Assembly (NCBI RefSeq): GCF_024713945.1 | Contig: NC_134685.1 | Coordinates: 1,917,001 to 1,981,000, forward strand | Reading direction: 5' to 3' | From: Dermatophagoides farinae | Taxonomy: Eukaryota > Arthropoda > Arachnida > Sarcoptiformes > Pyroglyphidae | Length of the DNA stretch: 64,000 nucleotides | Shown: positions 1 to 14,007 of the stretch, piece by piece | Position numbering within the stretch: the stretch's first letter is position 1 | How the letters are laid out: every line of letters begins with the position of its first letter | Notes under the pieces: generated by a model | What the model was told of the DNA's origin: nothing | Database searches by the model: none | The model's input: only the letters and a program-made list of their open reading frames with translations | Position numbers and translations under genes: made by a program

Positions 1-3000
1 TTTTTTTTTTCTAATTTTAAAATTTAATTTCATATCATCTTTGAAATCGATTTTTTTTTTCTGTACATCGTTTTTTTTTATCATTTTTCTGACAACCAAT
101 CTGTTTATAAATATAAATCCGGTTTTTTTTTGTTCCTCTATAGATGATGATGGACTTTGAATTTCTTTACACATTTGTTCATTCATTCATCAGCGATTTG
201 ATCACACACACACACACATCATTCATGTTTGCGTGTGTATCCGTTTTTTTTTTTTTGTTTAACGAATTTATCATTTCAATTTCATAACATTCCTATGATG
301 ATGATGATGATTCGGCATTTTTCATTTCATTTTAATGATGATAGTAGAAAAGGTATGTTTTCTGGTTATCTGGTTAGCTTCCTATTTTTAATTTTGCCAT
401 GATAATGATGATGATGACCGTAATCTGTTTCTCATCATTATCATCATCATCTATAGATTGAAGATCGATTGATTGATCCAATTTTGATTTCTTGATTATC
501 TATTTAAATCTTTGGTTGGTTTTTTTTTCTGTATTTTCATAGTTGTCATTCATATCAAATCATCATCATCATCATCATCATTGTTATTATGATCATGTAA
601 AGTCATTGGACTTTTATTTTGTCATTTTCATCATTGAATTGACATTTTGTCTGGCAGATTTTTCTTTCTTTTTTTTTCTCGGTTACCCGTTGTTGTCAAG
701 ATTTCATTGATGATTGGCATTGTTATTCTTGTTGGCCGGTAAGTCAACAGCATCTGACAACTACGGCGACAATCTGGACAATTCTCAAACAACCTGTCTG
801 TGTGTCTGTATATGTGTATGTGTGTGTATGTATTTTGTACGGACTGCTGCAATTTTTTTTTCATCCATTTTGATTTGCTGTTTTTTTCCTATGGTTCGAA
901 GCTAATTCTCATAATTTTTTTTGTTGTTGTTTCTTCTATTTGTTTATGTTTATTTCGTAGTCAAACTAATTGTTCTGGGAGATCTTTTTTTTTGAAAGAA
1001 CAAAACTTGTTTGCCTGGTTTGTTTTGTGTGTGTGTGAGTGTGTGTCCATTTTCAATCAAAAGAAAACCAAAGATTGAGAAAAAAAAACAGCAATGAAAT
1101 TATCATTTGTCATTACGTAACAGTAGCAACAGCAATATTTCATTCGATTTGAAAAAATAAAAATCAATGACAATGAACACGATTGATGAAGAATTTTTTC
1201 TTTTTTTTGTTTTCAGAAAAAAAAACTTTCACTTTGTGTTGAAATAATATCACGGACAGAATCTATCATCGAATGGTCATAAATCATTCAATAATGGCCA
1301 AATACAAGCAACAACAACAACAACAACAAGGTGGTCGTTATAAAAAAAACCAGAACTGAAAAAAAATTGAAATCAAAGAAACATTGATATATAAACGACT
1401 TACCCGATATGTTGTTGTATACATATATATAAATCATGGCCATCATGATGATGATTGTGACCGGGTATTATCATTATCTTTTTTTTTCTCTGTTCAATGT
1501 CGTTGACATTTTTAACTTTAATTCATTATATATGATACATACACTGATCTTTAGTAAATATATTTTCATATTAATTACTTTGTAGAAAAAAAATTGTCAT
1601 CAAAGATCTCCAATGTTGATGACCTCGATCGATTTTTTTTTAAAAAAATTTTCTCTTCACTGGCCAATTAATCATGTTTTTTGAGTGATCAGAATAAATA
1701 AAACGGTAGCATCATTTCTTGGCTACTTAATAATAATAATAATAATGATGATGATGATCATAATCATAATCATGGCTTTTAGAATCAACGATTATTATTT
1801 ATTTAAAAAAAAATGGGTTGGGTATATACATAATGTATAATCATAATGATCGAATGTTCCTAGTTTTTTGTGTTGAAAAAAAAAATTGAAATCTAATTTT
1901 TCACATTGAAAAATATAAACATTGATCGTCTAAAAAAGGATTTGTTGTTGTTTGTCTACCGGATAATATTGATGGTAGATTTTCATTATCATCGCCATCA
2001 CAGGTTTTTTTTCTGATCATCTTTGCCAATCTGTTGATTGTTTGTTTTTAGGCATTAAGACATTATCTTCAATAATAATAATGGACCATCAGTTGCTGCT
2101 GATGATAGTTAATTTTGTTGTTGTTGTTGTTGATTGACCATCAAGATTTTTTTTTATATTCATCACCATTCGTTTTTTGTTTGTTTATTTGTTTGTTTGT
2201 CTTTATGATTACAATCACAAATCGAATATATTCACAAAATGATTCGATTCGAATGATGATAATTTCATGTTTCAGCTGTTCATAGATAACGTGATGTAAA
2301 ACTTTTGATCATTTTTGTTCCGCTTTTTTTTCACTTTAACAAAATTCAATGATCAAAAAAAATGATGATGATCATCATCATCATAATCGTGATCATCGAA
2401 TCAAATTGATCAATGTAATGTAATAAATGAGCTGATTGAATTTCGTATATATTGAAATTATTTCATCAACTTAATGTCAATGATGATCACCGATCAATGG
2501 TTAACATCATCATCATCATCAATAGATGATCGGTAATATGATTGAATAATATGTAGATAAACAGCAGAAAAGGTGATGAAAATCAAGCCATGTCAGTTTA
2601 CCATCATCATCATCATCATCATTGTTGTCACGAAAAATCACAAATATGGACACCTGTCCATAAGATATTCATTCACAATCGAATGAATATTATCATGATG
2701 ATCATCAATGATGATTTGAATTGTGGTTGTCAAAAAAAATCAAAAAAAAAAAATTCTCGTTGTCGATGTTTTCGATCATTTTTGCTGTTGTTGTTTTTTA
2801 TCAATAGTTTTTTTTTTGCTTTCAATGTTTGTAATAATGAATTATAGTAGCCTTTAATTAACACGTAAACATTGCATGTAATAGAATGTGTAATCAATCG
2901 AGAAAAAAAATGAATTTTGTTCACAACACTCACACACTCATTAATTGATTGTCTGATTGATCGATTGATTGATTGATCAATTGACATTGATGACATTTTC

Positions 3001-6000
3001 AATTCGTTTTTGTTGATCAATCTATCGATCGATCATCATCATTATCGTATACACCGACAACATTACCAAAAAAGACATTTGTACCATTCATTTTCAGTAT
3101 CGTATAAAAAAATTAATTAATCGATCAATCGATCAATCGATTGATTGATTGATTGATTCAATATATAAGTATGATATACGTGTAAAAAAATTTTTTTTTG
3201 ATAATGATGATGATTGAAAAATTCGAATTGAACATGCGTAATTATCAATACAAAATTAATATATAATGTCCATTTCTGTCCATCATCTATCTGTGTATTG
3301 ATGATTGTTTTTTTTGTCTTTTTCTTTTCTTTCCTCATTGAAAAAAAAACAAATCAAAACGTTTACAACTGATTCAATAGAATCACAAAAATGTGTTTTG
3401 TGTGTGTGTGTGTGTGTGTGTACATAGTGTTTATTGTACATAACATAATTTTGACAAATTTGGAAACAAATGAGAAAAAAACAACAAAAAAAAAACTTTA
3501 TTATCATCATCATTCGGTGATGATGGTAACCGGGGAATTCATTTTTTCTTTTTTGCTTTGTTTGATTTGTTATGTGGAAAAATTTTTTTTGTCTACAACT
3601 TTCTTCTTCTTCCATTGGATGTGTTTGTGGCTATGTATGATCATCGACTATTACTGATTTCCGATTTTGTTTTGTTTTCTGCTCTGTTGTCTATAAACAA
3701 AAATTTTTTTTTTTTTTGAAACAAACAAACGCATACAGACATTCATTCACCGGAAATCATCCTACCCGATCCGAAACTATTTGCACAACAACATGCAATT
3801 AGTTTTGTCTAGCAATTTTTTTTTTTTTGATGATCATTTGATTCGAATTGATTCATTTATCCACATCATCATCATCATCATGATCATCATACATGTCTAT
3901 ATTACATCATAATTTTTCGTAATTTTTTTTTCATTTTGATCCAAAATTGTTTTAATTTTTGCTATTTGTTTGATACATGAATTAACACCTTTGCTGTTGT
4001 TGTTGTTGTTGTTTCACGTGTGTCATTTTGTATGTGTGTTTTGTTCATTTTTGGTAATGAAAATTGCATAATAATTTATAAGCACTACATTACCAACAAA
4101 TAAATTGAATTGAATGAGATGGACGCGCCCATGGATCCACCACTGACAATTCCAAAATGATGATGATGATTTGTTGTTGTTGTTTTTCTTTGTTGATTAA
4201 ATAAATAATAAATGTATGAATGAATGAAACGAAAAGAAATTATCAAGAAAATTTTCGATTTGATTTCAGTGTTTAAAATGTTCATTTGAAATCAACAACA
4301 ACAAATGAGATAAATTTTGTGACGGTGATAATAACAACAAGTGGAGAAAAAAATTCCTAATTCAATGATCAATAATCAACAGTGATAAAAATGACCAAAT
4401 CAATGTCAACCAAATCATCATGGATCAATCGATCTATCGATTGGATCATTATCCATTTTCTTGCCATTTGGATATTCATTATACGACAATTCAATTCGAT
4501 TCGTTATTCCATATTTTCGGCATTATGTTTATCACCAACACCATCATCAACGACAACGACAGCATTGACATCGAATTCAGATTATGATGATAACAATAAT
4601 GATAATGTTGTTGATACGAAAAATTCCGTTTTAAACACTCACCATGATGATGATGACGATGATGATGAAGATCAGGTTTGAAAGTTTTCATAAAACCATT
4701 TATCAACGATATCTTCTCCTTTTAATTTTTCTTTAATCAATCTTTGATGGTGAATTTTTCATCATCATCATCATCATCATTATTTTCTGTCTCAATGTTC
4801 ATTATTTTTTTTTTTGCTTGCCATTTGATAGTTTAATTAATTAATTATCATCATCATCCATTTTTTTCCTGTTTTGTTTTTTTTTGTTTTGGAATTCTGA
4901 TTATTTTTGGCTAATTTTTTTTATATCTGACGAAGCAACAAGAAGAAAAACTATCAAACAATTAACGGCAGTTCTAATATAAGAGTGAAAGAATATTTTC
5001 TTAATTTTTCTGATGATGATTTTGCAATAATTTTGCAGAAAAAAGCAAGAGAGAGAGAGAGAGAGGGAAAAAATTTGATTTGATTTGTGATTACTTGTCA
5101 TATTTCTGGTTATTCATCGTCGTTAATAGTCATCAAATTCATTACTACCACTACTATTACTGCTATTCTGTGTCTTATTCTCAGAATTTCTCTTTGGTTT
5201 CATGCAAACAAGTAAATAAAAATAAATGTCATGACATCAATATCATCATCATCATCATCATTCATTTGTTGTTGATGTTGTCATTTTCTATTTCTCAACA
5301 TCCACTATTACCGGTGTTGTATTTTTTTTTTTTTTTTTTGATGATGATGTTTCATGTGCATAAAAATGGAGCCCGGTAAAATGGAAAAACTTGGCAATAT
5401 GAAATTGCTTTCAATTTTTGTTTTTGTTTTTTCTTTTTTTTTTTGTTTTTGTTTCTTTTTTTTTGTTTTTCTTTTACTTCCATCAATTTATTTACCCAAG
5501 ATTTCACTTGATGGATGGATGGATGTACTGTATGAATGAATGTAATGTAATGAAATCGATGATAATGTTTGAATGTGATCACTGCACACTTTTTTTTGTT
5601 TGAATGAAAGATATGGATCCATTTTCATACGAATTTGGTGTGTGTCAGTGTTTGTTGAAATAAATTGAGCACAAAAACCAGCAAAAAAATGTTAATATGA
5701 TCAAAATAAACATTGGCAGTAAAAAAAATAACGATTTTTTGGAGTCATAATCAGATCGTGATAATATTCAGTTTCAACAAAAAAAAATTCATATCAATCG
5801 ATTCTTGAAACATAATCATCATTTTTGATGATAACTTTGTTTGGATACAAATGAATCATAGTCTTTAATTGTAATTATAATGGTAGCTGCTGCTGCTGTT
5901 TCAAAAATCCATTTTTGTTTGGAATCTAAAATCCTCATACACATGTTTTTTTTCTGTTCCAAAAATGGTCATTGGCCTCAAATCTTGCAAAAAAAAATGC

Positions 6001-8795
6001 CGGCTGCTTCGATGTCGATGTTGTCGATGTTGTTGCTGTTGCTGTTTGTAACGAAAATGTAACAAAAAAAAATAAACAAAAAGAAAAATTTCATCATCAA
6101 TTTAGTAGTAGTTGACTTGTTGCATTATCATTTTTTGTTTTCTCCCAGACACACAAAAAAAAAGAAAAGAAATAATGTGGTAGGCGTGTGTGTATGTCCA
6201 ACCAATATATATATGTGTGTGTTTGATATGTTTCATCTTGTTTATTTATGGAACAATTTTTCCCACACACACACACACACACACACACAAACATCTGTCC
6301 CATTAACATAAATATTTTATTTGTCGATGAATCATTGAAAAATTATTAGATTTTCATCTTCATTTCATCATTTGTATTTCCAAATTGGCCACCATCACCA
6401 TCACCATCACCATCACCATCACCACCATCATTTCTACTAAATAATGTTGATTTGATTTGATTTTTTTTTTTAGATTTATGTTGATATAATATACGCGTGT
6501 CGTTACCATATATATATATATATATAATCGTTGTTTGTATTGGTGGTAATCATCATCATCATTATTATCAACAATTGATGATATATCGATTGATGTTATC
6601 AATCGTTACCATATGGTTCATCATATCATATCAAATCAAATACAATGCAATAATAAATCATCGATAATAATAATAATAATAATAAATGAATGTGTTCGTT
6701 GGTATTTGAATTTTCTATATTTTTTTTTTATTTTGATCTCAATCTCTTTTTTTTTGATGTTGATGATCAAATGATTTGCATCTATTTGTGATAATCAAAA
6801 CACGTATATATAAACAGTGTGTGTTTGCGTGTTTAAAGAGAGATAGTGAGAGAGAGAAAAACGTGCATTTTAAAAAACTGAAAACATCATTCACAGTATT
6901 TGAATCTTTATATGGTTTATTCTCATTCATTCACTCATTCATCATCATAACTCGTTATCCGCATCAAAAAAATTTGTGGACTTTTTTTCATTGTTCTTAT
7001 TTGAAAACGAATGAATAAATGAATGAATCATCAAAAGATTTGGAACCAAACAGGACCTTGTAGAATTTTCATTTGTATGTTTTGTGTTTTTATTTTGTTG
7101 TTGTTGTCCAGGTATTTCATTTCGATTCATTTGACAAATTTTAATTTGTTTTTTTTTCTTGTTATCCAAAAAACGAACATTCACGATTTTTTTTCTCTCT
7201 CTCATCATTATCATCATCATCTGTATTATTTGTGTACGTGAATATTATTATGATACAGGTTTAGGTTTTTTTTTCATCCTGTATTTTGTTGTTGTTGTTG
7301 TTTTGATTCTAGTGGTTTTTTTTCTCTTTTCAATTGGATTCAATATAAAGATATTTCATGATCATGATCATCATCAAATGTCCTTCGAAAAATGTAATCC
7401 GAAAGAGTTTTTATCCTATCAATATTCATTCATTCGGAATCATCAATCGTTGATGTTTATCAAACGAATAGAAAAAAAATATTCAAGCGAATTGAAGTGA
7501 CTAATTCATTCATTCATCATCATTCATTTGATTGATATTGATTGCCATTATCATTGATATCCTTAATCGACAAGATTAAAGTTTCATTCTTTTTTTTCAT
7601 TGCTTCTTTTTGCTGAATTCTGTTTTCATATTTTATTCAATTTCAATGTTCATTATGTGTGTGTGTGTGAAAAATGATTATATCTATTGTGAAAATCAAA
7701 CATCTTGGTGTTTATTTTGATCATCATAGTCATCATCATCATCTTGATTTCAATCGTTTATCATTTAGTCACTTTTAATATTTTCACAGTTTTCCTTTTG
7801 TTTTAGCCAAAAACACACACACTAGGTAATTTGAGAATTTATCAATTTCATTTATAAATGAAAGAAAAAAAAGGTTCGTGTCAAATTGAGAATTTATCTC
7901 TTTTGATTTTTTTTTTTTTTTTTTTTTGATGCTTGTCAGTGTCGATGTGTGTGTGTGTGTGTTCAAGTCAACAAATTCTTGCCGTTTGATGTCCTGATTT
8001 GATCGTCATTTTTTTCAGATTTCCTGGCTGTGGATTATATGAATCTTTTTTATGCTTTTTTTTTATCCATAGAATCATATCATTCAGCAATGATCATGAT
8101 ATAATTCTTGTCGTGTTTTTTGCTTGTTTCGTTGTTAGTTTCGTTCTATTTCGATTTTTTTTTTTTTTGAAAAAAATGTCGTTTTTTTTTCTTTCGGGTT
8201 GTTCACCCGTGCGCAAACAAAATGAATGAATGAATGTTAAGTAAAGCTAAAAAAAAAAAAAAAACAAGAACAACAACCTTTTGTATGGTTATGTGTATAG
8301 AATATTCTGGATTTGTGGCCAAAATGGCAAAAAAAAAGAAAGAAAGAAAAATGAAAGAGTCGTCGTCCCATTTATAGCCTATATGTCAGCTAAAATAATC
8401 TTTAGCCATCTTCATCTTCATCATCGTCTTCTGTCTTTGTTTGATGATGTGTTAGAGATCATCATCATCATCATTTCATTTCAAAGTTCACAAGTAGTGG
8501 TTGCCAGAGACTGTTGATTGTTGATTTTTTTTTTTACTTTTTGCTTTTTGGTCTTGACTATTTTGACTTTAGTCAAATGAATATTTTTTTCTGATTTAAA
8601 CTCGAAAATCTTGATTGATTTTTTTTGTTTAGTTTTTTTTCTGAATTTTAATTTATCATAAAAAAAACTTGAAAATAAATCATCATTTTTCTATTGTCAT
8701 TTTTTTTTGTCTTTTCACTTTTTTTCTGTTTGTCTTTGTGCGTGTGTTTGTGTGTGCTTGTTTGTTTGATAACGAAAAAAAAAAAATTCATAAAG
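1..8795. other. Gene-poor simple-repeat stretch upstream of the EPLIN-like gene
   Basis: Almost all of this stretch is poly-T/poly-A, ATC/GAT trinucleotide runs (for example 2600-2625 and 4160-4170), CA/TG runs (3395-3420, 6265-6290), GATT tetranucleotide runs near 3120-3160 and a CCATCA hexamer run near 6388-6425. Open frames here are short, in several frames, and made of homopolymer residues, as expected by chance from repeats. Only the reading frame at 4391-4675 looks even partly gene-like and is listed separately. Some of the DNA may be 5' UTR, promoter or first intron of the gene that starts at 8796; no TATA box or other signal could be assigned. Confidence 0.6.
4391..4675 (+). CDS. Candidate first exon with hydrophobic signal/anchor segment (uncertain)
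   Basis: From the ATG at 4391 a frame of 95 codons runs to a possible splice donor (CAG followed by GTTTGA), or to a stop at 4679-4681 if not spliced. Residues 1-15 are Ser/Thr/Lys-rich, about 16-32 are strongly hydrophobic (WIIIHFLAIWIFII) like a signal peptide or signal anchor, then comes a Ser/Thr stretch and an acidic Asp/Asn tail. Composition is more protein-like than surrounding frames, with no long homopolymer before the tail. No partner exon could be found on the plus strand before the EPLIN-like gene, and no family is recognised. It may be the first exon of an unseen secreted or membrane protein, or a chance frame. Confidence 0.25.
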
Positions 8796-11627
8796 ATGGA
8801 ACGTTCACCTAAATCCAATACGACCACAACACCACCACCGCCAACAACAACAACAACAACCATGAATTCTAATGGTAAAAATTCTGTAAGTCTAAGAATA
8901 TCATCATTCTTTAATTTTCATCATCATTAATGTGTGAGAATAGTAATTTGATAAAAAAAAATTTTTTATTTTTAATTTTAAAACAAAAATGTATTGCTTG
9001 TTGCTTTTTCAAAATGTTTTCCAAGACCCTGCATGATGATGATGATGATCATAATGATAGAATCATGAATTTGATGGAATCAACATCAAATGATGAACAA
9101 CAACAACAACAACAGCTATATACAATGGTACAACAAATTGTTCAGGATTCTGTACATAATGCATGTATGGAATTATCATTGGAACAACAACAGCAACAAC
9201 AATCATCAGATAGTGATGTTGATGATGATGATGATGATGCTGATGCTGTAAGTATACTTACAACATGAAATCTGTCGAATTCAAAAAATTCACTTGTTTA
9301 CTTTCTTTACTTTGATTGATTGATTTTGATCTTGACTGAAATTTTTTTTCCAAACAATTTCATCAGCTCCACCTGTTGGTGTTTTCTTTCCTTGTTTTTT
9401 CGATTTTTTTTTTGCTATTTGCTTTTATTGATTTTTCAGTAAAAAAAAAACAAATCATTGATTTTTCATCCTTTGATATCTTTCTCATTCAAATCTAAAT
9501 TATTTATAGGCAAAGAAAAACAATAAAAAACGTAATAATCATAACCGTAAACAAAGGCCAGCTACAGCCACAGCTACTTCGACGACGACTACAACAACAG
9601 CAACTAAAACTGATGCTACAAAAATATCTGAATCAACAACATCGAAAAAACAATCATCATCATTATCGAAATCAAAAAAACCAGCGGTTGTTGTTGATAA
9701 TAAAATCAAACAAGAATCGATTGATGAACAACAACAACAACAATTGAAACAAGAATTTGAAAAAGAAAATATTGAATTAATCACCGAACCTGTTGTCAAT
9801 GGACAATTGAATGTTGATGACAAAAATAACGGTGAAGAAAAACAAGATTCGGTAAGTGTTATCGACTATTTTATGACGAAATTACTGCCGTTTTATTTTT
9901 ATTCAAAAAAAAAAAAAAATCAAATTCAAATCTTTTCCTTATGGGAAAAACCGTCGTTTTATAAATTTCAAACGATCATGAATCTATTTTTAGGAATAAT
10001 TTCATTTCTTCGCAATTCTAGTTAGCCACAAACATTTTTGATTCGATTTGATTTGGTTTACTTTAGTTTAGTTTAGTTTAGCTTTTGTTTATTTTATACA
10101 GAATCCATCTTTATAAGCGAAAACAAGATGTTAATCTTTTTTTTTTGCTAAATGTTTACGATGATTGGTTATAATCATATCACATCATGTCTGTCGCATT
10201 TGATTTTTCTTTTTGATTCATCATTTTATGGATGTGTGTGTGTGTCTGTGTGCGGTAGAATCCGATTCTTTATAAATTCACTAATTTTTTCCACATTTTG
10301 TTTTTTTAACCCCTTGTTCCCAAAACTTTATATTGTCATTATTCTACATTCTATAGAATTTCGTTAAATGTTCATTGGATTCAAGTAGCGATAATACAAA
10401 TAGTAACGATAATAAAATGAATGGTGTTAAATCATATGGTTCGGTAAGTGATTTATAAATGTGCATTATTATTGTTGGCATAATGTTTTCATTTTCATTT
10501 TTCTTTCTCTCTCTCTCTCACACACACACAGAACCACATGAATGGTGTTTGTATTGGTGGTGAATCAACCATATGTAAAATATGTTCCAAACATGTTTAT
10601 CATATGGAACAGATAAAAGCAGTGAAATCAATATTTCATAAATCCTGTTTTCGTTGCATTGAATGTAATAAACAATTGAAGTAAGTGTGATTCATTTAAA
10701 AAAAATGAAAAATTCAAATTAATCTGAATATTCTTTCTTTTTCTTTTTGATTACATATAATTTTTCAATTCAGTATGGATTCATATTCATCACATGAAGG
10801 CCAAATTTATTGTAAACCACATTTTAAACAATTATTTCAGCCAAAACCAAATTTCGATAATAATCATATGAATGGTAATCATAATAATCATAATGGTATC
10901 ATCGATATCGATATTGTTGATCATTCATCAACACGTACAACAAATGATTATTGTAAGTGAATGAAATTTTTTTTTTCTCAAATTCTTTTTCATTCTTGTT
11001 TCATCTATATGCATCTATTCGATGATGATGATGATGATGATGATGAAAAATTCTATATATTGAAACATTTCAACATGTCAAACTTTATTCACTGGTTTAA
11101 GCCAGACAAAAAAAAATACGGGTAGAAATCATGTATGTGTGTGTGTGTGTGTGTGTGTGTAAATTACACACCCAAAAAATTGCCTGAATTTAAACATTGA
11201 CGAGTAAGAGCAACAACAGAAAAAAAAACTCCAGTTATGCGTGTTTATCATTGATGATGATGATATTTATAAATCTCATAATAATCCATCTTGTTTGAAT
11301 TTCCATTCAAAGATGCAAAAAAAAAAATCTGGCTGTCTGGCTATAAAGTTCTTCTTCTTCGACGTTTTTGTTGTCGTCATCATCATCAATAAGAATATAT
11401 GGTTGCCACATAATTTTTTTTCTCTTTTGTTTTCATTTATAAAAACATTGCCAGAATAGTAATCTTGTCTTTTTTTTCAGCAGTAATTTTTTTCCTGTTG
11501 CCAAATAATAATCACAAATCATTATTTTTTTTTGACAAAGTTTTGAAAGAGAAAAAATTTTTTTTTTCCAAATTCAATTTTTCTAACTTCTGAAAACAGA
11601 AAAAAAATCTCATCTTTGTGTGTACGC

Positions 11628-11709
<82 letters not shown>

Positions 11710-12045
11710 TTCATTCATTCATCCGTCCATCCATTAATAATGGATCATCATCGTGGTGAGTTCAAATCCAAAAAAAAAAAATTATGTATTCTTTTCAGAT
11801 ATATAATTCTTAATTCAGTTTTTTTTTCTTCCTCATTTCACACCATGTTTATTGTATGGGAATTTTTTTTTCTTCTTTTCTGTTTGGTCATTAATATATT
11901 ACACATTACGAAACTGTTGTTGTTTGCTTCATTTTTAATAGTGTTTTTTTTTGTCTGTGTGTGTGAATGTGTGAAAATTATAAATGAAAAAAAATTTTAT
12001 CAACCAGCCAATCATCAATTTAAAATTTAAAATGCAATGATTTTT

Positions 12046-12078
<33 letters not shown>

Positions 12079-13272
12079 GATCAGAACCCACCAATCATCC
12101 AAAATGACTATTTCCATTGAAATCGATTTTGTCATTTTTTGTTTCTGTGTGTGTGTGTTTCGTTTTCATTTTGTATTGATGAAAAAAAAAATACTTGCAA
12201 TAATATTGCATTTGATTGTTTGTTGTTGTTGTTGTCGGTTGTTGTTTGTTGTTGTTGTTGTTGTTTTTCTCTCTCTCTCTTTCTGTATTTCGATACATAT
12301 TTTTAGCTACAAAAAAATGAACATGTAATTTTCTTTTTATTATATGTTTTTTAAAGAGGATTTACTTTTATCATTATATTACCGTTATATATTATATTAA
12401 TGTTATAATCTATCTTTTGTTTGTTTCGTTTAGCTTTTTGTTTGTTTTTTTTTGTTTTTGTTTTGTAAACTAACCAAGTGTGTCAGAATAGCTCTTTTGT
12501 TTTTTATTTTTAGTTTTAGTTTGTTTTTTTTATCAATTTTCTCTTCGCTACCATATATAATGAGGATGATAATGAATATGAATATGTAATTGGATATTTA
12601 AAAAAAATAAAAATAAATAAATGAAAATGCCAAATTGGTCAATTGACGATTTTTTTTTTTTTTTTTGGTCTGTGATTACCAAAACCAAAATATAAATGGA
12701 TCAGATTAAATTACAGTGAATAATTATAATTTTAGCCGATAATCATTAAATTGAATCAAAAACAATTTTTAAAAAAATGAAATGAAATGAAACCAGATAA
12801 CCAGTAATAAAAAAAAATTTGCCAATAATTTTCCCAATTTTTTTCCCCTGATATCTCCAGACACAATTGTAGACACAGACAAATATTTTTTTTTTCTGTG
12901 TATAGAAATAGTAATCTACGACACCTTAATCTTTTGATATTAATGGTCACTGTTTTTTTTTGATCATATCTACAATGATGATGATACAATCGAATGATCT
13001 CAAGATTTGTTAGTTGGTTGGCTGGCTGGCTGGCTGGCTAGTTGATAAAGGTGTCACTTTTTTTTCTTCTTGAATTTTTAATCTCTCCACCTGTAATCAT
13101 CATCATTATCATAATAATAATCATACATACCTGGCCATATTGCTTTCAGTAATAGATTATATCGTGTAACATGAACAACAACAACAACCAAAAAAAAAAA
13201 AAAAAAATTATACATTTTATTATTGCAAGAAAAATTGAATATTTTCATTTTGGATCGTATTTTACAGGTATG

Positions 13273-13323
<51 letters not shown>

Positions 13324-13971
13324 TGTCATTTTTTTTCACATGATTTTTAATGATTTATCGAATAAATCTCACACAAAAACACACACACCTGTTGCACACA
13401 TATTTTCAATGTTTACAAAAAAAAGCCTGTTTCACCTGGATTAGCAAAAAAAAAAAATATTATTATTTTGTATCACACCACCACCACCACCACCATTTGA
13501 TTATCGCGTTCGTTTTGCCACGTTGCCATTATGATAAAATTTAAATTTTTCAAAAAAAAAAAAAAATCACAACCATTTTTTGAATCGTGTTTAAATAATT
13601 ATCATCATCAACAACAACAACAACAACAATAATAATGATGAGAACTGTATGAAAATCTGATCTGATCGACCCAGATCTGAATAATATGTATTTAGTGATT
13701 TGATACAATTTTTTTCCAGCCAGTTTAGATTATTATCATTTCAATCATTGTTGTTTAATTATTATCATTTTTTTCCTTTTGTTCAAGTGTACTCTGTGTT
13801 TGTATTATTATTTTATTTTTTTTTTCGTTCATTATCGGCTATTAGTTTCGGTTTGTCGATTTCAATATCGATTCGTATTGATCCATTTTATTTTTGTATT
13901 GATTTGAATCGATCCATATTGTTGTTGTTTCATTTTAAATTGTAATGTTTTGACCTTTTTTTTATCGTTCA

Positions 13972-14007
<36 letters not shown>

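Noticed and set aside
7159-7500. 113-residue plus-strand frame with hydrophobic start
   Set aside because: First half is poly-T derived Phe/Val/Ile; no acceptor or donor placement and no recognisable domain.
11512-12030. Long Thr/His and Val/Cys frames on both strands
   Set aside because: Created entirely by the 79-bp TG microsatellite within an intron.
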